Made by a program: the position numbers and the translations under genes. Below the pieces are notes generated by a model. It was given only the letters and a program-made list of their open reading frames with translations, ran no database searches and was not told the DNA's origin. This document shows, piece by piece, positions 33,038 to 40,390 of a stretch of DNA of 64,000 bases (position 1 is the first letter of the stretch; the number at the start of each line of letters is the position of its first letter). The DNA is from CAYRVX01 sp964427875 (GTDB lineage: Bacteria > Planctomycetota > Phycisphaerae > SM23-33): positions 1-64,000 of the forward strand of contig CAYRVX010000004.1 in assembly GCA_964427875.1 (NCBI GenBank), read 5' to 3'.

Positions 33038-34252
33038 ATGATCCTAATCCTCCTCGCGACGGTGCTCATCCTGGCCATCGCGTACTTCCAGGTCGTCCAG
33101 GGCCTGTTCAGCGCGCTGATCATGACGATCCTATCGGTCCTCTGCGCCGCGCTGGCGCTGAACACCTACGAGGCCCTGGCCGGGGCGTTCCTCCACGCCC
33201 GCCAGGGGCCATACGCCGACGCCATCGCGCTGACCGCGCTGTTCGTCCTGCCGCTGCTGGGCCTGCGCATACTCCTGGACCGGATCGTCGGCGGCAACGT
33301 CGCCTTCGGCGCCTGGGCCGACCGGATCGGCGGCGGGCTGCTCGGGATCGTCACCGGCATGGTCCTGGTCGGCATGCTCCTGATCGTCATGCAGATGCTG
33401 CCCTTCGGCGAGACGGTGTTCGGCTACCGACCCTACGACGATACCCTCCGGCGAGACCAGCGCGTCTGGCCGTTCTATCCCGACGAGTTCACCGTCGCCC
33501 TCACCCGGGCGGTCTCCGGGGGGGCGCTGGGCGCCGAGGCCAGCTTCGAGAAGCTCCACGACGACCTGCTGCTGGAGGCCTTCTGCGCCCGCAATACCGG
33601 CGGCCGCAACGGCGGCGTCCACGCCGCCCCCGACTCCGCCAGGGCTTACCGCGCCTACGAGCCGCCGCCGGAGAAGGCCGACTGGCTGGCCGACGTGCCC
33701 GAAGATCCCCGCATGGAGGACGGCGGGATCACGAAGGTCGTCGTCCTCAACGTGTCGGTGGGCGACAGCGCCGCCGACGCCGACGGGTGGTTCCGGCTGC
33801 CCGGAACGCACTTTAGGCTCGTCGCCAAGAGGCCGCAAACGCCCGAGCAGAAGCCCACCGAAGACCCCGAGGGCGACGAGGAATTGATCGACGAGGAACC
33901 CGCCGCCGAGGCGCCGCCCGGCGGCAGAAGCTACTACCCGCTGGGCCTGCTCGAGCCGAACGAGGAAGGCACGGGGTGGGCGCTCCTCGCGGCGCCCGCG
34001 AGCGACTCCCAACCCCGGATCGCCCAGCTCGTCGTCGAGCGGAAGCTGCCCAAGTCCAAGACCACGTCGATTCATTGGGTCTACCGGATCGGCGCGGAGG
34101 AGCGCCCGGAGTACCTGGTGTTTCGCCGGGTCTCGCGCTGCGAGGTCCCACGGCCCAGGAAGGCCGTCCCCAAGGTGCCGACGCCGACCACCAAGGAGGC
34201 ACCGACAAAGAAGCCCCGCACGAAGGGCCGTTCGGCGAAGAAGGCCCGCTGA
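33038..34252 (+). CDS. CvpA-like membrane protein with long charged C-terminus
   Basis: 404 aa. The first about 125 residues have four hydrophobic helices in CvpA style (VLILAIAYFQVVQGLFSALI, ALAGAFLHARQ, ALFVLPLLGLRILLDRIVGGNV, ADRIGGGLLGIVTGMVLVGMLLI). The 280-residue remainder is hydrophilic, with a globular-looking part (ITKVVVLNVSVGDSAADADGWFRLPGTHF) and a Lys/Pro/Thr-rich tail. CvpA proteins are linked to envelope maintenance and colicin V export; function here is unknown. Probably an operon with the degenerate GspE-like gene. Confidence 0.75.
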   Translation: MILILLATVLILAIAYFQVVQGLFSALIMTILSVLCAALALNTYEALAGAFLHARQGPYADAIALTALFVLPLLGLRILLDRIVGGNVAFGAWADRIGGGLLGIVTGMVLVGMLLIVMQMLPFGETVFGYRPYDDTLRRDQRVWPFYPDEFTVALTRAVSGGALGAEASFEKLHDDLLLEAFCARNTGGRNGGVHAAPDSARAYRAYEPPPEKADWLADVPEDPRMEDGGITKVVVLNVSVGDSAADADGWFRLPGTHFRLVAKRPQTPEQKPTEDPEGDEELIDEEPAAEAPPGGRSYYPLGLLEPNEEGTGWALLAAPASDSQPRIAQLVVERKLPKSKTTSIHWVYRIGAEERPEYLVFRRVSRCEVPRPRKAVPKVPTPTTKEAPTKKPRTKGRSAKKAR

Positions 34253-34324
34253 TCCCCAGAGGCTACCTGACTCAGACTGACCGACGGGCATCGGCTTACG
34301 GCGTGTCGCTTGCCCCGTTGATTC

Positions 34325-34476
34325 GTTAACTCGTTAACTCGGAAGAGCTTCTACAGATTGCCGGAGCTTCTTGTTCCCTGGCTGTCTGTCGAACAGGTTC
34401 TGCCGGCCGCAGTGTTTCATGCGACGAACGCACGGGTGACCTTACAGCGGAGCTCTTTTCGAATTAACGAGTTAAC
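34325..34476. repeat. 152-bp MITE-like element
   Basis: Terminal inverted repeats of about 27 bp: left arm 34325-34351 (GTTAACTCGTTAACTCGGAA...) and right arm 34449-34476, which read in reverse match at all but about four positions. The left arm itself contains a tandem GTTAACTC. There is no coding capacity. It fills most of the 269-nt gap between the CvpA-like gene and the convergent esterase gene. Confidence 0.6.
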
Positions 34477-34521
34477 CAGTTCACGAGTCAACGAAGACCG
34501 CTCAGTAAGGGACGAAATCGG

Positions 34522-35286
34522 TCACTTTGAGTCCCTGCGATACTTCCTGGGGAGTCGCTGCGACCAGAGCTGCCAGGCGATGTCCGGCCGCCGGAGGTGC
34601 CCGCCGCGGATCTGCTTTCTCGTCGTGTTCTCGCAGCCGTGCTCCCGGAGATACCTGAACGCGTCCCAGGACTGCTCCTGAATCGCCGGCAGATCGTCCT
34701 TGCCCCAGAAGACGGCGATCGGCAGCTTCCTCGCCTCCCCGGTGAGCTTGATCTTCTCGAACAGGCCCAGCGTGCTGTTGCAGTCCCGGGCGATCAGCAT
34801 GTCGAAGCGTTCCGGGTTCCGCAGCCCGACGTAGTACAGCGGAAAGCCGCCCGACGAGAAGCCCGTCAGCAGGATCGACCCCTCGTCGATCCGGTGGGTC
34901 CGAACGACGTGGTCGATCACGGCCAGGATCATGCACTCATCGTGGCGCAGGTCGCTCTCCTTGGCGTACCACACGCTCGGGATGACCGGCACCGGGCCTT
35001 GCGTGCTCGCCAACTGCGGGGCCACCACGATCAGCCCGCGCTGTTCGGCCGTGTCCTTCCATTCCAGGATCTGCCTCGTACGCCCGTCCCACGGGTTCGT
35101 GCCGTGCAGCGTCACCACCAGAGGCCAGTCGCGGTCCTCGCTGTAGTAGCTCGGCGCATAGCACCAATAGCGTGTCTTGGTGATCGGCTCGGTGACGTTG
35201 ACGTGCGGGTGTCGCGTCTCCGGCGGGACGTAGGGGCACCCGGCCGTCACGGCCGACAGCGCCGCGAGTAGAATGGCGCGCTTCAT
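34522..35286 (-). CDS. Alpha/beta-hydrolase lipoprotein (esterase/PHB depolymerase-like)
   Basis: 254 aa. The lipoprotein signal ends LSAVTAGC. The alpha/beta-hydrolase body has WPLVVTLHGTNPWDGR (oxyanion-side HG), the nucleophile elbow GFSSGG, the WGKDD acid region and a late His (GGHLRRPD). The fold resembles Ssp/PHB-depolymerase-type esterases such as feruloyl esterases. ATG 35286 follows GGAAGGAACGA; the frame is open 92 codons upstream but runs into the divergent gene. The substrate is unknown; surface location suggests polymer or ester breakdown. Confidence 0.82.
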   Translation of the reverse strand: MKRAILLAALSAVTAGCPYVPPETRHPHVNVTEPITKTRYWCYAPSYYSEDRDWPLVVTLHGTNPWDGRTRQILEWKDTAEQRGLIVVAPQLASTQGPVPVIPSVWYAKESDLRHDECMILAVIDHVVRTHRIDEGSILLTGFSSGGFPLYYVGLRNPERFDMLIARDCNSTLGLFEKIKLTGEARKLPIAVFWGKDDLPAIQEQSWDAFRYLREHGCENTTRKQIRGGHLRRPDIAWQLWSQRLPRKYRRDSK

Positions 35287-35434
35287 TCGTTCCTTCCGCC
35301 TCTGATCCGGCAATTGCCGCCGAATCGCTCTTTGCATGCCGATCACGCCCTGATGTATCCTACTCTTCGGCTTTCCGGTGTGTTCGACGCCAGCGAACAA
35401 TGCCGACAGTAACGACAGTGCCGACGGAAGCACA

Positions 35435-37126
35435 ATGACAAACCGAATGAAAACGCGGGCTTCAGCCGTCACGGCCGCCTTGGTGCTCATCGCCGCCCGG
35501 GCCTGCGCGCTGGCCCCCGACGAGGTGCTCGTGGTGGCGAACGCCACCCATGCCGATTCCACCGCGCTTGCCAGGTTCTACGCCGCCAAGCGGGGCATCG
35601 ACGCGCGGAACGTCGTCCTGATCAAGACGACCGGGGCCACCGAGGTCTCCCGGGCCAAGTACGACGCCGAGATCCGCGATCCCATCCGCCGGGCCATCAT
35701 CGACCGGAAGCTCAAAGACAAGATCCGCTGCCTCTGCCTCCTGTGGGGCGTGCCGGTTCGCGTCAAGGCCCCGGAGGATTCCGCCGACCGGAAGGCCCAG
35801 GCCGCCGTGCGAATCGCGGCGACGAGAATGCACTACCGCCTCGCCGTTGACTACAAGATGCTGGGCACCGTCGGCAGGACGTTCCCCAAGCCGCGCACGA
35901 CCGGCCTGAAGCCCGCCGCCGCCCTGTTCGCCGCTTCCATGCCCGCCCCGACCAAGCCGCTCATGTCCGTCAAGAAGCTCGCCGAGGATATTCACCGTCT
36001 CCTGGCCCTCAAGCAGATCGATCTGGAGAAGACCCGAGACCCCGCCCGGCGGGCCATCGCCTCCCGCCAACTGATGGCGATGCAACTGGAGCTGCGCGGC
36101 CTTCACGGCCTGATCGATCACATCCGAGACAGCCGTCCTGCCGCCGCGCCCGAGGTCAAGGACCTCCGGAAGCAGCTTGCCGACGCCGAACGCCGACTGG
36201 CGGAGATCCGCTCCGCGAGGTCCGGCACGGCCTCGCTCAAGGAGATGCTCGACCTGATGGCGCAGACCGACGGGCTCCTGGCGGCCGCGGCCTATGCCGA
36301 GAAGCTCACGGCGCGGGTCAAGAAGATCGCCCACATCGTCAAGTCCGAGGCCGCCGTGGACAGCGAGCTGGCGCTGCTCTGGCGGGAGGGCCATTCGCTT
36401 CGCGGCCCGGCGCCGAACCCGCTGCACTGGCGCAGCCGCCCGCCCGCGGGCGCGGCAAAGGCTCCCGCGCTGATGGCCGCCCGGATCGACGGCCCGACCC
36501 GGGCCGACGCCATGCGGATCATCAAGGCCTCCCTCGCCGTCGAGGCCACCGGCCTGACCGGCGTGTTCTACATAGACGCCGGCGGGCCCAGCCGCCTGCC
36601 TGCCAAGGTCCGGATGCAGTACGACGAACGCCTCAGGAGCCTCCACCGCTTCCTCGGGGCCCGCACGAAGCTCAAGACCGTCCTCGACGAGAAGCCCACC
36701 GTCTTCCGCCCGGACACCTGCCCGTATGCCGCCTTGTACGTCGGCTGGTACAGCCTCAAGAAGTACGTCCCCGCCTTCATGTGGAAGCCCGGCTCGGTCG
36801 GCTGGCACGTCGCCAGTTGGGAGGCGGTGCACCTGCGCGACCCGGCCAGCAACGAATGGTGCGTGAAGATGATACAGAACGGCGTGGCCGCCACGCTCGG
36901 CGCCGTCAGCGAGCCGCTGCTGGTCCATTTCCCCCCTCCGGAGGAGTTCTTCCCTCTGCTGCTGACCGGGAGGTACACGGTGGCTGAATGCTACTGGCGG
37001 ACGGTCCCCGCCGCCAGTTGGCAGATGACGCTCATCGCCGATCCGCTCTACAACCCCTTCAAGGCCAACCCCCAGGTCGATCCCGCCGCCCTCCCGCCGA
37101 AGCTGGCGCCGCGGCTGGTGCCGTGA
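35435..37126 (+). CDS. TIGR03790 family protein
   Basis: 563 aa with a signal peptide (to about 26, ...ARACALAPDEVLVVANA). The beginning is the hallmark of the TIGR03790 family: DEVLVVANATHADSTALARFYAAKRGI..RNVVLI, 'RYLCLLWGVPVRV'-like segment (here RCLCLLWGVPVRV), and a late CPYAALYVGWYSLKKY.PAF.WKPGSVGWHVASWEA block. A helical, Arg/Leu-rich insert (about 180-310) has coiled-coil character. The family is common in Planctomycetota and Acidobacteria; function unknown, secreted or periplasmic. Divergent from the esterase lipoprotein gene (148 nt). Confidence 0.85.
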   Translation: MTNRMKTRASAVTAALVLIAARACALAPDEVLVVANATHADSTALARFYAAKRGIDARNVVLIKTTGATEVSRAKYDAEIRDPIRRAIIDRKLKDKIRCLCLLWGVPVRVKAPEDSADRKAQAAVRIAATRMHYRLAVDYKMLGTVGRTFPKPRTTGLKPAAALFAASMPAPTKPLMSVKKLAEDIHRLLALKQIDLEKTRDPARRAIASRQLMAMQLELRGLHGLIDHIRDSRPAAAPEVKDLRKQLADAERRLAEIRSARSGTASLKEMLDLMAQTDGLLAAAAYAEKLTARVKKIAHIVKSEAAVDSELALLWREGHSLRGPAPNPLHWRSRPPAGAAKAPALMAARIDGPTRADAMRIIKASLAVEATGLTGVFYIDAGGPSRLPAKVRMQYDERLRSLHRFLGARTKLKTVLDEKPTVFRPDTCPYAALYVGWYSLKKYVPAFMWKPGSVGWHVASWEAVHLRDPASNEWCVKMIQNGVAATLGAVSEPLLVHFPPPEEFFPLLLTGRYTVAECYWRTVPAASWQMTLIADPLYNPFKANPQVDPAALPPKLAPRLVP

Positions 37127-37140
37127 GAACGCCGGTAAGC

Positions 37141-37305
37141 AATCGCGCAGGAATAACTCAAGCAGTCGATCCCGGGAATGCCGAATGCCGAATGACGAAT
37201 GCCGAATGGAAAAGGGCGAATTGAGACGCAATGCGCGGGTGTTTCCGGGCGTTCGTCATTCGTCATTCGTCATTGCAGGCCCGTTCAGGTTATTCCTGCG
37301 CGATT
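37141..37305. repeat. 165-bp element with 17-bp perfect terminal inverted repeats
   Basis: Left end AATCGCGCAGGAATAAC (37141-37157), right end its exact reverse complement (37289-37305). Inside are tandem 7-bp units (ATGCCGA/ATGACGA) at 37178-37207 and their mirror (TCGTCATTCGTCATTCGTCATT type) at 37253-37274, so the element folds on itself. It begins 14 nt after the TIGR03790 stop. MITE-like, no coding capacity. Confidence 0.65.
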
Positions 37306-37426
37306 CCTAACACCCGCAATGGCCTATCACGACAGCGCCACTTAGCCATGGATCACCGGGTACGCAGGACTTCAACCGCCCGACTTCGATGCCGAGTTTC
37401 CGAAGGCGTCGAAAGGTCGTTTTCGT

Positions 37427-37792
37427 ATGAGATTCTCGCGCTTGTCGATTGCGACGTTGGCGATAGGCAACGCGGGCGGCTGCAACCTCACGTACGAGTC
37501 CGCCAAGGGCTGCCTTCAGCGCGCCAAGTCCCACGGGCTGAAGTTCACCGTCGAGAACCACACGCACACCATGGTCCCCGATCCCACCGCGTTCCTGCGC
37601 CTGTGGGACGCAATCCGCGCCCCGGCCCTGGGCATGAACCTCGACGTCCGGTGGGTCGCCCTTCAGCGCGAGTACCCCCCGGTGGCCGTCCGTTTCCAGG
37701 GCTTCCTCAACATCGAGCAGGACCCCCTGCCCGGCGACATGAAGGCCACGTGCGCCCGCTACCTGGCCATGATGAAGGAGCTCCTGGCGTGA
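37427..37792 (+). pseudogene. Internally deleted sugar phosphate isomerase/epimerase
   Basis: An intact 121-codon frame, but with only parts of a xylose-isomerase-like TIM-barrel protein. It has KGCLQRAKSHGLKFTVENHTHTMV, a middle strand (PALGMNLDVRWVALQREYPPVAV) and the C-terminal segment (FQGFLNIEQDPLPGDMKATCARYLAMMKELL). The family normally has about 45 residues between the last two segments (metal-binding and substrate part), and the first half of the barrel is absent. The joint lies at about 37695. It is therefore a decayed gene. A short Met-rich N-terminus is unrelated. Confidence 0.6.
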
Positions 37793-37856
37793 AGGCCCTA
37801 GCCGCTGGAGCCGCCTGTCGCCGCGACTTCCCGAATGCCGTGCGGTTTCGCCGCCG

Positions 37857-40271
37857 TCAGCGCGGGCCGGCGGGGTCCACCTGCGCCGTGGCGTTCCGGG
37901 CGTACTCCAGCCGGCAGCGGACAATCCGGTGGGCGTACATGTCGGAGATGAACAGCCGGTCCCGCCAGACCGCCAGGCCGGCCGGCCGGGCCAGCGGCAC
38001 CTCGGGGCCGCGGACGACCTTCGTGCCCGGGATGACGCGGTCCCCCCCGCCGCCCTTACAGTCTTCGTTGCCGTAGCGGCCGACGCGGGCGATGAGGTTG
38101 CCCGCGCCGTCCACCGCCTGGACGCAGTACATGAACGTGTCGGGCGTCCAGACGCGTTCGTCGGCGTCCAGGCATATCTGCCCGCCGAAGCACTCGGCCC
38201 CGCAGTTCCAGGGCGAGAGGCCCGAGACGCCGGCGCGGCTCCAGAGCTGGGCGGGCAGGCCGTCATGGCCGTCCATCACGCCGCCCGTCGGCGGGAACTT
38301 CAGCAGGCGGCCCATCAAGCTGAACCGCTTGTTGTGCTGGCGCACGGGGTCGAGCTTGGCCTGTTCGGCCGGCAGGTACGACATCGGCCAGGGCCGCCCG
38401 CGGCCCGTGCGGCCCAGGGCGATGGCGCTCATCTGCGCCCCGTGCCACATGGTCGATTCGATGACGTAGACGTTGCCCGCCCGATCGACGGCGACGTCGT
38501 TGAGCCCCTGGCTGCGGACCAGGCCCGCATGCTTCAGCCGGCCGTCGGCTGCATACACGTCCACGCGCGTCAGGTTGAACCTGTCGCCCCTCAGCGTGAA
38601 GTCGCCGAACCTCGCCTCCGGCGGCGGCTTCTTCCACTTGCTGTGGGCCACGGTAATGTAGATGTCCCCCGAGGTCGTGACGAACAGCCCTTTGATCTCC
38701 TCGAAGCCCTCCTCGATGACGATCTCGTCCTTGCGGCCGAACTTCAGCCGGGAACCGTCCGGCGCGAACTTCCAGATAAAGTCCCGCTGCGACTCCCGCC
38801 CCTTGTGCAGCGAGACATACCAGTTGCCCTCGCCGTCGAAGCAGTGATAGCCCTGCTGCGTCGCCACGCCCCAGGGGAAAGTGACGACCTTGGGCTTCGC
38901 CCCCTCGGCGGTGGTGTCCAGGAAGGAGCGGGCCCGATTACCTTGGCGGACGATGAGCCGGCCCTGGGCGGTCATCCGCAGGATGTGGGGGAAGGCCAGC
39001 ACGCCCTGCCGCCCGCCGGCCGCCCGCAGGGCCTTGGGGACCTCCGGCCGCGCGGGAAAGGCCGACTTGCCGCGGCGCCGGAGGAACTTGCCGGACGCGG
39101 CGTAGACCTTGACCGACCCGCCGTCGAGCACGAGCAGATTGCCCCGCTCGTCGATGGCGATGTCGTTCGGGCCGGCGAAGCGCTCCACGTCGTCCGTCGC
39201 GGGCGTGGAGGTCTTCGGCGCGGCCGGCGGCGGCGGCGCGACGCCGAGCGTCGCGACCGGCCGGGGCAGCTTGCGACGCCCCGCGAACGCGAACGAGCGG
39301 ATCGGCGCGAAGTTAGACGCGCGGAAATGCCCGACGACGTGCTGTGTCCCGTCGGCGAGGTAGAAGTCGCCGTTCGGCCCGGCCGCCAGCCGCCACCGCC
39401 GTTTGAAGCCCGTCTGCCGAAGCGTGGCGTACCAGGGGGGAAACCAGCTCCACGCGCCGGGAAGCCCGTCTGCGTCAAGCCGCCAGAGGGCGGTGTAGTC
39501 CGACGTGATGCCGTGGATCCCGATCGTCCGCCCGTCGGAAGTGACGATGATCTGCGGCGAGTGCGTGCCGAACCAGTACCGCGCGTTGTGGTTGATGCAC
39601 GCCGGCACGAGGTGGCCGTCCCAGTCCTCGGCGCCGCCCTGCACGCGCCGGCTCGGCGCGGGGCTGGCCAGGAACCTCACCACAACGTCCTTCGGCTTGT
39701 CCAGGCCGTACGGCCACAGGCAACGCAGGTAACGCCCGTCGGCCGAAAACACCCGCAGCGTGTCGAAGTGCACCGGCGCATACTGCGAGACGAGCCACTC
39801 GCCGCGGCGCCCGGGGAAGATGCCCGCCCGCGCCGGGCCGAACGCGTCCGGCTGGTACAGCAGGAAGCCGTCGAAGGCCGCCCGCATGCCGACCAGCACG
39901 CGGACGGCGCAGCCGGCGGTCGCGACCGGCTTGCCGGCATCGTCCCTGCCGTCCCACGAGAGGCTCTGGCGGAGGCTCCGCGGCGACAATGGCTTGGCCG
40001 CCCGTTCCAGGCCCACCATGCCGCTGGCGAGGTGACGGACGGCGCGGCCGTCGCGATCGACCATGCGGACCGTCACGTCGATGGGGCGGGTGACGGTGAA
40101 GCGGATCCGCCAGCCGCCGGCGTCTCGGACGACCTTCGGCGGGGCGTCGAGGATCCGCTCGTCCGTGCGTCTCGCCGGCGACCCGGCGGGCGGCTCGGCA
40201 GCGCCCGACATCGCCGCGGCGGCCAGCGCCGGCCACACAAGGCCCATCACCAGGTGAGCACGCCGGGACAT
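37857..40271 (-). CDS. Secreted NHL/beta-propeller protein
   Basis: 804 aa, with a signal peptide (about 1-25, LVMGLVWPALAAAAMSGAAE). A FlgD-type Ig-like domain (about 55-130: IDVTVRMVDRDGRAVRHL...LSWDGRDDAGKPV.AGCAVRVLVG) is followed by a large propeller with NHL-like strands (DIAIDERGNLLVLDGGSVKVYAASGKFLRR, DVAVDRAGNVYVIEST, PAGLAVWRDRLFISDMYAHRIVRC). NHL propellers bind proteins or glycans or act as lyases; no catalytic residues can be named. The start has GAGAGGAG. Followed by a large gene of unknown function on the same strand. Confidence 0.75.
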   Translation of the reverse strand: MSRRAHLVMGLVWPALAAAAMSGAAEPPAGSPARRTDERILDAPPKVVRDAGGWRIRFTVTRPIDVTVRMVDRDGRAVRHLASGMVGLERAAKPLSPRSLRQSLSWDGRDDAGKPVATAGCAVRVLVGMRAAFDGFLLYQPDAFGPARAGIFPGRRGEWLVSQYAPVHFDTLRVFSADGRYLRCLWPYGLDKPKDVVVRFLASPAPSRRVQGGAEDWDGHLVPACINHNARYWFGTHSPQIIVTSDGRTIGIHGITSDYTALWRLDADGLPGAWSWFPPWYATLRQTGFKRRWRLAAGPNGDFYLADGTQHVVGHFRASNFAPIRSFAFAGRRKLPRPVATLGVAPPPPAAPKTSTPATDDVERFAGPNDIAIDERGNLLVLDGGSVKVYAASGKFLRRRGKSAFPARPEVPKALRAAGGRQGVLAFPHILRMTAQGRLIVRQGNRARSFLDTTAEGAKPKVVTFPWGVATQQGYHCFDGEGNWYVSLHKGRESQRDFIWKFAPDGSRLKFGRKDEIVIEEGFEEIKGLFVTTSGDIYITVAHSKWKKPPPEARFGDFTLRGDRFNLTRVDVYAADGRLKHAGLVRSQGLNDVAVDRAGNVYVIESTMWHGAQMSAIALGRTGRGRPWPMSYLPAEQAKLDPVRQHNKRFSLMGRLLKFPPTGGVMDGHDGLPAQLWSRAGVSGLSPWNCGAECFGGQICLDADERVWTPDTFMYCVQAVDGAGNLIARVGRYGNEDCKGGGGDRVIPGTKVVRGPEVPLARPAGLAVWRDRLFISDMYAHRIVRCRLEYARNATAQVDPAGPR

Positions 40272-40390
40272 ACTCCTCTCCGAGTTGTGCTGATCCTTGA
40301 GCTCCGAGAGTAACGGCTCAGCCGTCTACAGGCAATGCACATCAACAGAGGGGCTCGCGCTGTTTCCGGCCAGGGCCCGGCGGATCGCGC

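Noticed and set aside
37231..38076. Plus-strand 281-codon frame across the isomerase remnant
   Set aside because: It runs in another frame over the isomerase remnant and antisense into the NHL protein gene; composition is Arg/Pro shadow-like.
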